This document shows, piece by piece, positions 1 through 5,366 of a DNA stretch of 5,568 nt. The stretch is from contig JALGTV010000110.1 of NCBI GenBank assembly GCA_029821215.1, forward strand, positions 1-5,568, read 5' to 3'. A program made the translations under genes and the position numbers. This DNA is from Candidatus Zipacnadia bacterium (GTDB taxonomy: Bacteria; Armatimonadota; Zipacnadia; Zipacnadales; Zipacnadaceae). The notes beneath the pieces are model-generated. The model saw only the letters and a program-made list of their open reading frames with translations. It was not told where the DNA came from and ran no database searches. Each line of letters begins with the position of its first letter. Position 1 is the stretch's first letter.

Positions 1-871
1 TAACCTTCATATCATGCAAAGTGAAGGCAATGTTGTTTTCTTCGCTATAGCGCAGGATGACATCACGGGAGAAGGTGCGGCTGGTGCCGCCAAAAGATAC
101 CGTAACCGACCCTGCTCCCAGGGTAGCTGTACCCGGGCCGCTATGGGAAAAGGTGAGAGATTCGTCGGGGAAACCGTAGCGGTACATCACCCGCTTAAAG
201 TCATCGCCCAGCTTGACATACTTGTGGGGCTGCCACAAGTGGGTGCGGGCGTAATTACAGCTTTCGGCGGCGACGGCAATGACCTGAATGTAACCGTCAC
301 GGTCTAATACAAAGCCCAATATAACTGGCCCCCGCTGATAAATCCACTCAACTTCCCCTTCCTCTAACTCTACCCAGACAGGCAAAGCCCAGATGGGAAA
401 AGATCCGCCCGGGGCAGCGGCAGCTCCTGGCCCACCACCACCTCCTGGTGCCCCAGGAGGTGCTCCCATGGCGCCGGGAAAGGCGCCTGGTCCGGGAGCC
501 ATAGGACCAGCGGTAGGACCACCCGGAGCAGCCATAGCCCGGCCGGGAGGCCCACCGGAAGGTCCCATCATCGGTGAGGGCATACCTGGGGCACCCGGGG
601 CGCCCATTGGCATCCCTGGCATCCCGGGCATTCCTCCCATCGGGGGAGCGCCTGCCGCGGCGGGACCGGCCGCCGCGCCGAACTCTGGTCCCTGACCGAC
701 TACAACGCCGTCGGGCTCTCCGTAGACGTCTAACAGGTCAATAGCATGTTGGCCCAACCGCATACCGGCTAACTGCACTTCGCGGGCCTGGACACTACTG
801 CTGACCGCCAATAGTAGCGTGACCGCGACCACGGCAATGAGAATGGTCCTCGGGAATATTGCTTCTCTCAT
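1..871 (-). CDS. Exported protein, two BamE/OmlA-like motifs and a Gly/Pro/Met-rich insert (partial)
   Basis: The frame is open from an ATG at 869-871 to the left edge: 290 codons, no stop, 3' end missing. The start is supported by AGGGAG at 881-886, eight bases upstream. Residues 1-29 form a Sec signal peptide (basic start, hydrophobic core about 10-22, cleavage probably after VQA at 27-29). Residues 39-54 (LGQHAIDLLDVYGEPD) and 221-236 (LGDDFKRVMYRYGFPD) share LG and YGxPD. Each is later followed by a strand-like segment (about 176-202 and 271-290). This resembles the SmpA/OmlA (BamE) pattern, so I infer two related modules. Between the first motif and its strands, residues about 64-157 are almost entirely Gly, Pro, Ala and Met, with 11 Met and runs such as GMPGMPGMPM. 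Function is unknown; a periplasmic or envelope role is likely. Coding, export and the insert are clear; the BamE relation is inference from motif shape. Confidence 0.85.
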   Translation of the reverse strand, partial: MREAIFPRTILIAVVAVTLLLAVSSSVQAREVQLAGMRLGQHAIDLLDVYGEPDGVVVGQGPEFGAAAGPAAAGAPPMGGMPGMPGMPMGAPGAPGMPSPMMGPSGGPPGRAMAAPGGPTAGPMAPGPGAFPGAMGAPPGAPGGGGGPGAAAAPGGSFPIWALPVWVELEEGEVEWIYQRGPVILGFVLDRDGYIQVIAVAAESCNYARTHLWQPHKYVKLGDDFKRVMYRYGFPDESLTFSHSGPGTATLGAGSVTVSFGGTSRTFSRDVILRYSEENNIAFTLHDMKV

Positions 872-880
872 ATCGGCTGT

Positions 881-886
881 CTCCCT
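881..886 (-). promoter_or_regulatory. Ribosome binding site of the exported protein
   Basis: The minus strand reads AGGGAG here, eight bases before the ATG at 869-871. It fixes this start and argues that the minus strand is the coding strand across the Gly/Pro-rich region, where both strands are open. I see no convincing -35/-10 pair in the 116-bp gap up to the stop of the next gene (990), so this gene may be read through from the isomerase gene. Confidence 0.6.
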
Positions 887-987
887 TCGCTGTCAATAGT
901 ACTACGATTCGGTGGTCCGAATTATGACGCGCCTGGCTATTATGCACAGCCGTACCAACATTCTATAACATAGTAGCAATATAACTG

Positions 988-1911
988 TTAAATGTCAAGT
1001 CCAATTGGCGCCCAGCAGCGGCTGCCCCCGGCATCGGCAACTATCTGAGCCAGGTAGTCAGCCTCCTGACGCAACACCTGTTGGCGCTGAGCGGGAGGGA
1101 ATTTCGCCAAGGATTCGTCCTCAATATTAAGTCCGCCGCGATAGTTAGCGGTGGCTAACATAGCGATGATCTTGTGGTGATCTACATCGCCCTGGTGGAT
1201 GGGCGCTACATATTGACCATACTGCCAGCCCAGCGTCCGCCGCCGCTGGCGGTAGCGAACCGGATAGGCAATGTTTTTACAATGTACATGGCAAACGTTA
1301 GCGGTCAAGCTCTGGATAATGTCGTAGACACTGTTGAGTGGATATCCCGCCCAGTAGAAATTGCCAGTATCTAATGTTACCCGAAACCGGGGCGAGTCAA
1401 CCATATCCAAGACGCGCTGCAGCCAGCGGGGGTCGTTGCCTTGAGCCCCGTGGTTTTCAATACCCAGCGGGATCTGGCAGTCGTCCGTGGCGGCCAGCAC
1501 CTGCTGGACCGTGTCGGCGTATATGGCTACCCGCTCCTGCCACGGTACCTGCTGCTGGCCGGTCATAGCTGCATCTATGCGCACCGCCTCGGCGCCCAGC
1601 AGTTCACCAGCCCTGATGGCCCCGGCCACCCAATCAATCTCGGCCTGCCGGTGGGGCGCATTGAAGTTGTTGGGCACAAACAGCGCTGATATGTGCAGCC
1701 CTCGCTGCTGGTAGGCCTGGGCAGCGGCACCCATTTCGGCTTCATTTCTCACCGGCAATTTGGGGCTGCCTAAGGAGCCATCCGGGGAGGGAATCCTTAG
1801 GTTATAGTCTACGGCCAACTCCACCGCATTTAGCTCCAACTCTTCCAGTGCTTCCAGAATACAGTCATATCCCGCCTGAAAAGCGCACACATCGCGGAGA
1901 GCTACATACAT
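988..1911 (-). CDS. Sugar phosphate isomerase/epimerase-like TIM-barrel protein
   Basis: This 307-residue protein fits the xylose isomerase-like / AP endonuclease 2 superfamily, metal-dependent TIM barrels that isomerise or epimerise sugars and inositol derivatives. Length is typical (about 250-310). The metal-site signatures occur in family order: E152 in LGIENHG, D181 in VTLDTGNF, H208 and H210 in CHVHCKN, and E264 in NIEDES. IHQGDVDHHKI (238-248) matches the usual G-x-VD segment before the last strands. There is no signal peptide, so it should be cytosolic. The ATG at 1909-1911 follows a purine-rich GAGGAAAGG about eight bases upstream. The gene is divergent from the propeller lipoprotein gene and lies 116 bp before the exported-protein gene on the same strand. 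Family members differ widely in substrate, so the exact reaction cannot be named. A role as a true AP endonuclease is unlikely. Confidence 0.88.
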   Translation of the reverse strand: MYVALRDVCAFQAGYDCILEALEELELNAVELAVDYNLRIPSPDGSLGSPKLPVRNEAEMGAAAQAYQQRGLHISALFVPNNFNAPHRQAEIDWVAGAIRAGELLGAEAVRIDAAMTGQQQVPWQERVAIYADTVQQVLAATDDCQIPLGIENHGAQGNDPRWLQRVLDMVDSPRFRVTLDTGNFYWAGYPLNSVYDIIQSLTANVCHVHCKNIAYPVRYRQRRRTLGWQYGQYVAPIHQGDVDHHKIIAMLATANYRGGLNIEDESLAKFPPAQRQQVLRQEADYLAQIVADAGGSRCWAPIGLDI

Positions 1912-1949
1912 TGATATAGCCTTTCCTCACTATCTTTCATCTCCAGCAT

Positions 1950-1970
1950 CCTGAGCTTTCGTCGCTCAGG
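1950..1970. repeat. Perfect 7-bp stem-loop
   Basis: CCTGAGC (1950-1956) and GCTCAGG (1964-1970) pair perfectly around a 7-nt loop. A weak second hairpin, AGGG/CCCT at 1968-1981, overlaps it. There is no T-tract on either strand, so it is a poor terminator. It sits upstream of the isomerase start (1911) and could be a dispersed palindromic repeat or part of that gene's leader. Only one copy is seen in the window. Confidence 0.45.
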
Positions 1971-2019
1971 GTAAAATCCCTTTGTGACTGAATCCACGGT
2001 AATAAAAACTTTCCGCAAC

Positions 2020-2048
2020 TTGACGAGCAGGCGACTGTGCCATATACT
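2020..2048 (+). promoter_or_regulatory. Sigma70-type promoter for the propeller lipoprotein gene
   Basis: TTGACG at 2020-2025 and TATACT at 2043-2048 are separated by exactly 17 bases; each hexamer matches the consensus at five of six positions. Transcription would start near 2055, leaving a leader of about 190 nt before the ATG at 2248. A weaker alternative nearer the gene is TTGGCA at 2195-2200 with TATAGC at 2216-2221, but its 15-base spacing is short. Confidence 0.45.
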
Positions 2049-2123
2049 ACTGATAAGCCGCACCGTACGAACAACTTATGGCTGGTGAAGTTGTCATACA
2101 ATCGGTGACACCTGTCAAATGAA

Positions 2124-2135
2124 ACCCAATTGGGT
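2124..2135. repeat. 12-bp perfect palindrome in the leader
   Basis: ACCCAATTGGGT reads the same on both strands. Seven bases upstream lies TGACA-CC-TGTCA (2106-2117), an inverted repeat with 5-base arms. Either could be an operator for a dimeric regulator, or the palindrome may simply be a small RNA fold. Both lie between the putative transcription start and the coding region. No regulator gene is visible in the window. Confidence 0.35.
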
Positions 2136-2232
2136 CCAAATTATTAGTCCGCAAGCAGGAGACCACTGTCAAGGTGGCGAAATAAACCAGACAATTGGCA
2201 GTTATCCGCCCCAACTATAGCGTAGCTTCTGA

Positions 2233-2238
2233 AAGGAG
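2233..2238 (+). promoter_or_regulatory. Ribosome binding site of the propeller gene
   Basis: AAGGAG, nine bases before the ATG at 2248, is a near-consensus Shine-Dalgarno. It selects this start, which also places the lipoprotein signal peptide at the very N terminus. Confidence 0.75.
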
Positions 2239-2247
2239 AACATCATT

Positions 2248-3228
2248 ATGCGCAAGATCGAGTTTATGCTGCTGGCAGTAGCAGTTATCACGGGAAGCGT
2301 GGTTATGGCGGTAGTTGGGTGTGGTGGTGGGGATGAGGCGGGGATGTATTTTAGCATTAGTGAACGAGCTTCGTGGGCACCGGACGGGAACCTCGCCTTT
2401 GCCGCATTCGGCGGCAATGCTATGCTGTACGTTTACAAGGTCAACGAAAAAGGCCAGCGCGTGGTACTGCTGACCCAGTCGGACAATGATGAGGACTTTG
2501 ACGATGAAGGTGGGTGGCACCCAGCCTACAGTCCGGATGGCAGCCTTATTGCCTTCGCCTCCCGGCGCGGCCCCAGTCCGGCTATCTGGACTATGGATGG
2601 AGATCTGGGCGACCGGCAGCAAGTGCAGCGGATTACTGATGATAGCGGCCTGGGTAGCGATGAGCAGCCCAGTTGGCGGCCAGACGGTAATGTCATCATC
2701 TTCACCAGCACCCGCAACAATGGTAATCACGACATCTGCGTGATTAACAGTGACGGCACCGGGCGCGTTGACCTATTGGCCACTGGTGCCGAAGAGCAGT
2801 GGCCCATGTATAATCCGCAGAACGCTGACCAGATAGCTCTCCAAATCTCAGACCACGACAGTCACCCCGATGCGGCCATAGCGGCCTTATGGGATAACGA
2901 TAATGATACGGACATCTGTATCTATGACACCGGCACCAGTAGCTATAACGCCCTGGCTGCTGCCAACAGTCCGTACCGCGATGAAGCGCCGGCATGGAGT
3001 CCTGACGGAACGAAAATCGCCTTCCACTCTAACCGCAGCGGTGACTTTGACATCTGGGTGGTGGAGATAGCCACCGGCACGCTGACCCATATCACCAACG
3101 ATGCCCGCTCCGATGGCTTCCCCATTTGGAACGAAGATGGCAGCCGCATCGCCTTCATCCGCGACCGGGAACTGTGGACAGTGGCTGCCGACGGCACCGA
3201 CCCGGAGCGGGTAACTCGCCGGTTCTAA
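2248..3228 (+). CDS. TolB/PD40-type beta-propeller lipoprotein
   Basis: This 326-residue protein has a lipoprotein signal peptide (MRKIEF, hydrophobic core about 7-23) ending in a lipobox with C25 (VVGC). The next residues are GGG with no Asp at +2, which in proteobacterial terms favours the outer membrane. Five clear PD40/WD40-like motifs follow: SWAPDG (42-47), AYSPDG (93-98), SWRPDG (142-147), AWSPDG (249-254) and IWNEDG (293-298). A degenerate one lies near 187-199, giving a six-bladed propeller as in TolB. Blade ends carry the usual 'D-I-W/C' strands (HDICVINSDG, FDIWVVEIATG). Two acidic stretches, 79-87 and 216-222 (DNDNDTD), could bind calcium. There is no TolB N-terminal domain and no TolA, TolQ, TolR or Pal gene nearby. 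It is therefore better called a TolB-like propeller of unknown partner than TolB itself. The family often mediates protein or glycan binding in the periplasm. Confidence 0.88.
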   Translation: MRKIEFMLLAVAVITGSVVMAVVGCGGGDEAGMYFSISERASWAPDGNLAFAAFGGNAMLYVYKVNEKGQRVVLLTQSDNDEDFDDEGGWHPAYSPDGSLIAFASRRGPSPAIWTMDGDLGDRQQVQRITDDSGLGSDEQPSWRPDGNVIIFTSTRNNGNHDICVINSDGTGRVDLLATGAEEQWPMYNPQNADQIALQISDHDSHPDAAIAALWDNDNDTDICIYDTGTSSYNALAAANSPYRDEAPAWSPDGTKIAFHSNRSGDFDIWVVEIATGTLTHITNDARSDGFPIWNEDGSRIAFIRDRELWTVAADGTDPERVTRRF

Positions 3229-3294
3229 TGTGGCAGACACAGCAAAATCCAGCCGACGGGCATAGTGCCAGCCAGGCATGAAAAAGTTGCGAGA

Positions 3295-3329
3295 CGGCAG
3301 CCCTTGTTATTGCTAATATTGGGCTGCCG
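3295..3329 (+). terminator. Strong hairpin between the propeller and rhomboid genes
   Basis: CGGCAGCCC (3295-3303) and GGGCTGCCG (3321-3329) form a perfect 9-bp GC-rich stem with a 17-nt AT-rich loop. It lies 66 bases after the propeller stop and 13 bases before the rhomboid ATG. The downstream sequence is only loosely T-rich (CTGATTTATT), so termination would be imperfect. It may end the upstream transcript, shape access to the rhomboid start, or do both. Confidence 0.5.
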
Positions 3330-3342
3330 CTGATTTATTGCT

Positions 3343-4059
3343 ATGATTCCCCTGCGCGATAACATCCGATCGCTACATAGGCCGGTAGTCAATATCGCCA
3401 TCATTGTGGCCTGTGGGGTGGTGTTTATCTACCAGTTAGCTGCTCCCCAGGCAATCCAAGAGCTGGCCTTTCGCCCTGCCTATCTGCTCTCCCCCACTGT
3501 ATTTACTAAGGCCGGGGCCCCGCTGGTATTAGGCAGCCTGGTCCTGTCCATATTTATGCACGGTGGTCTGCTTCATATCGGCGGGAATATGCTGTTTCTG
3601 TGGGTATTTGGGGACAATGTAGAGGATAGGATGGGGCATTTGCGCTATGTGGTCTTCTACCTTCTGTGTGGAATATTAGCTACCGGGGTGCACACCCTTG
3701 TAGCCCTGCTGGGGGCATTACTGTCCGGAGGTGAAGTCCTGGCTATTCCGGTGGTGGGGGCGAGTGGCGCAATTGCCGGTGTGCTGGGGGCGTACTATGC
3801 CCTATTCAGGGGTGCGCAAGTCCAGGCGCTGGTACCCATATTTTTCATATTCACTGTGGTGAATCTACCCGCGGGGCTTTTCATCATTATTTGGTTTATT
3901 ATGCAATTGTTCTCTGGCGTTGGCTCACTGGGTATGAGTACCGGCGTGGCTTTTTGGGCCCATATTGGCGGCTTCGTGGCCGGGCTGTGCTTGGTCAGAC
4001 TATTCGTTCCGCCTCGCCGCCGGCCACGTCCTCGCGTAACCACCTTGAGGATAGATTAG
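3343..4059 (+). CDS. Rhomboid-family intramembrane serine protease
   Basis: This 238-residue, strongly hydrophobic protein of the rhomboid superfamily cleaves transmembrane substrates within the membrane. The catalytic dyad is visible: S141 in GASGAIAG and H207 in WAHIGGF. The second membrane segment carries FMHGGLLHIGGNMLFLWVFG (71-90), with H73, H78 and N82 in the oxyanion region, followed by DNVEDRMG. I count about six membrane segments (about 14-32, 62-90, 100-127, 135-155, 162-190, 203-222) and an Arg/Pro-rich C-terminal tail. The opening MIPLRDN is typical of this bacterial subgroup. An in-frame TGA at 3331-3333 forces the ATG at 3343, yet no Shine-Dalgarno precedes it. The natural substrate is unknown. 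It is on the same strand as the propeller lipoprotein gene, 114 bp downstream. Confidence 0.93.
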   Translation: MIPLRDNIRSLHRPVVNIAIIVACGVVFIYQLAAPQAIQELAFRPAYLLSPTVFTKAGAPLVLGSLVLSIFMHGGLLHIGGNMLFLWVFGDNVEDRMGHLRYVVFYLLCGILATGVHTLVALLGALLSGGEVLAIPVVGASGAIAGVLGAYYALFRGAQVQALVPIFFIFTVVNLPAGLFIIIWFIMQLFSGVGSLGMSTGVAFWAHIGGFVAGLCLVRLFVPPRRRPRPRVTTLRID

Positions 4060-4077
4060 GTCCACTGTCCCAACACC

Positions 4078-4118
4078 AAAAAGAGCTTATCTACCTATTT
4101 CAAGTGGTCCGCTTTTTT
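4078..4118. terminator. Possible two-way terminator between convergent genes
   Basis: AAAAGAGC (4079-4086) can pair with GCTTTTTT (4111-4118) with one G-U pair. The T6 tract at 4113-4118 serves the rhomboid transcript, and the A-run at 4078-4082 is a T-run for the glycosyltransferase transcript. An outer CCACT/AGTGG pairing (4062-4066, 4103-4107) is an alternative fold. The loop is long (24 nt) and the stem AT-rich, so this is a modest candidate, but its place between convergent stops at 4059 and 4147 fits. Confidence 0.35.
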
Positions 4119-4146
4119 CCCACAGTAATAGAAACGACAAAAACAG

Positions 4147-5049
4147 TTAACGTCTCTGATGAGGACGCCGAGTGCTGAATATCCGCTGCAGTAGCGTATG
4201 GCCGATCAGCAGTGCCGCCCGCAGCCATATCCCTATCCCCACCAGCCAGCGGCTGCCAAACCAGCCGGCCAAATGTTTGCTGTATAGCCGGTACATGCTG
4301 CGATGAAAGTTGATTATGGTAGGGATGACCGCCTTATTAGAGCTGTGGCCAACGGCATGAATGACCTGGGGTTGCGGCGTGTATAATATTTGCCAGCCAG
4401 CCTGATGGGCCCGCCAGCAATAATCCACATCCTCCGACCCCCAGAAGAACTGGTCATCCAACAGACCAATGTCCTCAATCAGCTCTCGCCGGAGCAGCAT
4501 ACATGCCCCCGAGACCCAATCTACCGCGCGCGTCTCATTGTGGTCCCAATTCGACATCAGATAGTCAGTAACACTCCTGGCGCCGGGGACAAGTCGGCTC
4601 AGGAAGGTGTGGCGAAACAGGGCAGCAGCTACCGTAGGGAAGTGGCGACAGGAATACTGCAAGCGGCCGTCGGGATAGAGGAGTTGGGGGCCGATGATAC
4701 CCGCCTGTGGATGCTCATCAGCAAAACTCACCAGCTCATCCAGGGCGTTGAGGGGCACAATCGTGTCTGGGTTTAGCAGGAGAATGTAGCGCCCGCCGGC
4801 CTGTTGTATCCCCTGATTGCAGCCAGCGGCAAAGCCGCGGTTTTCCTCATTAGTGATTAACTTAACTATGGGGTAGTGCTGCTTGATCGCAGCGACCGTG
4901 TCGTCAGTAGAAGCGTTATCAACAATAATGACCTCAAACGAGACCCGGCTCTCCGGACCATAGATGGAATTCAGGCAGGCAAGTAGGTCATCCCGGACGT
5001 TCCAACTGACGATACAGACGCTGACATCAGTCGGCGGGCGGGGAGTCAC
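4147..5049 (-). CDS. Family 2 glycosyltransferase (WbbL/rhamnosyltransferase-like)
   Basis: This 300-residue GT-A fold enzyme likely transfers a sugar from a nucleotide-sugar donor to a surface glycan or lipid-linked acceptor. Motifs appear in GT2 order: VSVCIVSWN (9-17), VDNASTDDT (43-51), ENRGFAAGCNQG (69-80), the DxD-equivalent NPDT (93-96), the acceptor-site segment WVSGACMLLRRE (178-189) and FFWGSEDVDYCWRAHQAGW (201-219) with the catalytic-type E206/D207. The C-terminal stretch about 268-290 is hydrophobic or amphipathic and may attach it to the inner face of the membrane. The start is GTG (5047-5049), chosen because AGGAG sits seven bases upstream and the domain begins only eight residues later. 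The first 23 bases overlap the Trm112-like gene, indicating translational coupling. The rhamnosyltransferase label is by motif resemblance; donor and acceptor are not shown. Confidence 0.93.
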   Translation of the reverse strand: MTPRPPTDVSVCIVSWNVRDDLLACLNSIYGPESRVSFEVIIVDNASTDDTVAAIKQHYPIVKLITNEENRGFAAGCNQGIQQAGGRYILLLNPDTIVPLNALDELVSFADEHPQAGIIGPQLLYPDGRLQYSCRHFPTVAAALFRHTFLSRLVPGARSVTDYLMSNWDHNETRAVDWVSGACMLLRRELIEDIGLLDDQFFWGSEDVDYCWRAHQAGWQILYTPQPQVIHAVGHSSNKAVIPTIINFHRSMYRLYSKHLAGWFGSRWLVGIGIWLRAALLIGHTLLQRIFSTRRPHQRR

Positions 5050-5218
5050 TCGCGCTCTCCTGGGGCTCTTCAGCCTCTTCTATCAGCATTATGGGGATGC
5101 CATCGCGTATGGGATAGCGTTTGCCGCAGCCGGTGCAGACAATCTTGTCGTCCCGCAGTTCCACAGGCGCTTTGCAATCCGGGCAAGCCAGCACCTCTAA
5201 CAATTTCTCGTCAATCAT
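5027..5218 (-). CDS. Trm112-like zinc-binding protein (UPF0434/YcaR-like)
   Basis: This 63-residue protein belongs to the Trm112 family of small zinc-ribbon proteins. In eukaryotes and archaea these activate methyltransferases; the bacterial role is largely open. The zinc site is CPDC (C12, C15) with CTGC (C28, C31), followed by the family-typical RYPIRDGIPIML (34-45). Residues 47-63 are an acidic, disordered tail (EEAEEPQESASDSPPAD) beyond the conserved core. Part of it is coded in the region that overlaps the glycosyltransferase start and carries that gene's Shine-Dalgarno. The ATG at 5216-5218 follows AAGGAG at 5227-5232, eight bases upstream. In E. coli the relative ycaR lies between lpxK and kdsB, so a neighbourhood of envelope-glycan genes recurs here. 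Its first eight codons and upstream region are duplicated just upstream. Confidence 0.92.
   Translation of the reverse strand: MIDEKLLEVLACPDCKAPVELRDDKIVCTGCGKRYPIRDGIPIMLIEEAEEPQESASDSPPAD
5057..5061 (-). promoter_or_regulatory. Internal ribosome binding site for the glycosyltransferase
   Basis: AGGAG on the minus strand lies inside the Trm112-like coding region, seven bases before the GTG at 5047-5049. It decides the GTG start and indicates that ribosomes translating the upstream gene open the site for the downstream one. Confidence 0.6.
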
Positions 5219-5314
5219 ATAATCATCTCCTTAAACGCGTAGGCGGGGTTCTCCCTCTAACAATTTCTCGTCAATCATATAATCATCTCCTTAAACGCGT
5301 AGGCGGGGTTCTCC
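5194..5314. repeat. Perfect 60-bp tandem direct duplication
   Basis: Bases 5194-5254 are identical to 5254-5314 at a shift of exactly 60, with no mismatch; matching stops on both sides (5193/5253 and 5255/5315). Each unit holds the first eight codons of the Trm112-like gene, its AAGGAG ribosome binding site, the sequence ACGCGTAG and one arm plus the loop of a palindrome. The breakpoint lies in the CTCC loop of that palindrome. The lack of any divergence means either a very recent duplication or an assembly artefact. Confidence 0.95.
5231..5278 (-). other. 15-codon upstream open frame made by the duplication
   Basis: The upstream copy of the duplicated unit carries AAGGAG (5287-5292) and an ATG at 5276-5278. 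It encodes MIDEKLLEGEPRLRV and then TAA at 5231-5233. The first eight residues equal those of the Trm112-like protein; the rest comes from the palindrome region. Its stop codon overlaps the AAGGAG (5227-5232) used by the real gene, so a ribosome finishing here ends on the next start's binding site. It is probably a by-product, but it could couple or lower translation of the Trm112-like gene. Confidence 0.5.
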
Positions 5315-5364
5315 AACCCCGCATTCAGCCGCGAGCTGCGCAGGTTGAGAACCTGCGCTACGCG
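5296..5364. repeat. Two-hairpin palindromic element (REP/BIME- or MITE-like)
   Basis: Outer arms CGCGTAG (5296-5302) and CTACGCG (5358-5364) pair perfectly and enclose two perfect hairpins. The first is GCGGGGTT-CTCC-AACCCCGC (5303-5322); the second is GCGCAGGTT-GAG-AACCTGCGC (5338-5358), which shares one base with the outer arm. A 15-base linker joins them, so the whole can fold as a three-way junction. It begins two bases beyond the RND gene's stop and reaches the duplicated ribosome binding site. No strong T-tract follows, so it resembles an extragenic palindromic element more than a plain terminator. It encodes no transposase. Confidence 0.7.
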
Positions 5365-5366
5365 AC

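Larger units (their letters stand above)
1912..2247. other. Divergent intergenic region with leader of the propeller gene
   Basis: This 336-bp gap separates the isomerase gene (minus) and the lipoprotein gene (plus). From left to right it holds a stem-loop at 1950-1970, a good plus-strand promoter at 2020-2048, an imperfect inverted repeat TGACA-CC-TGTCA at 2106-2117, a perfect 12-bp palindrome at 2124-2135, and the Shine-Dalgarno of the plus-strand gene at 2233-2238. If the promoter is used, the transcript has a leader of about 190 nt. Two tiny frames lie in it: 2078-2122 (14 codons) and 2119-2220 (33 codons). They overlap through ATGA, but neither has a ribosome binding site I trust. I could not match the leader to a known riboswitch. 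A minus-strand TTGACA at 2167-2172 has no good -10 partner. Confidence 0.55.

Noticed and set aside
393..695. Plus-strand 100-residue collagen-like Gly/Pro-rich open frame
   Set aside because: It is the antisense of the Gly/Pro-rich insert of the exported protein; GGN/CCN-rich DNA reads as Gly/Pro on both strands. The minus frame has a signal peptide, a ribosome binding site and flanking domains; this one has none.
1441..1714. Overlapping plus-strand open frames inside the isomerase gene
   Set aside because: No ribosome binding site and no recognisable domain; the opposite strand encodes a full conserved TIM-barrel protein.
2143..2172. Minus-strand promoter for the isomerase gene (TTGACA at 2167-2172)
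   Set aside because: The -35 is perfect, but the best -10 at proper spacing is ACTAAT (2143-2148), which lacks the key A at the second position, and it lies over 230 bases from the start codon.
2101..2180. Riboswitch-like look of the leader (GCAGGAGACC recalls part of a B12 box)
   Set aside because: The rest of the cobalamin core is missing, the downstream gene has no link to cobalamin, and the stems present are only 3-4 bp.
2887..3279. Minus-strand 130-residue open frame antisense to the propeller gene
   Set aside because: Overlaps the repeated PD40 motifs on the other strand, has no family signature and lacks a plausible start context.
4390..4776. Plus-strand 128-residue open frame inside the glycosyltransferase gene
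   Set aside because: Antisense shadow of conserved GT2 motifs; no domain or ribosome binding site of its own.
5194..5314. CRISPR array
   Set aside because: Two directly abutting 60-bp units with no spacers and coding content; it is a tandem duplication.
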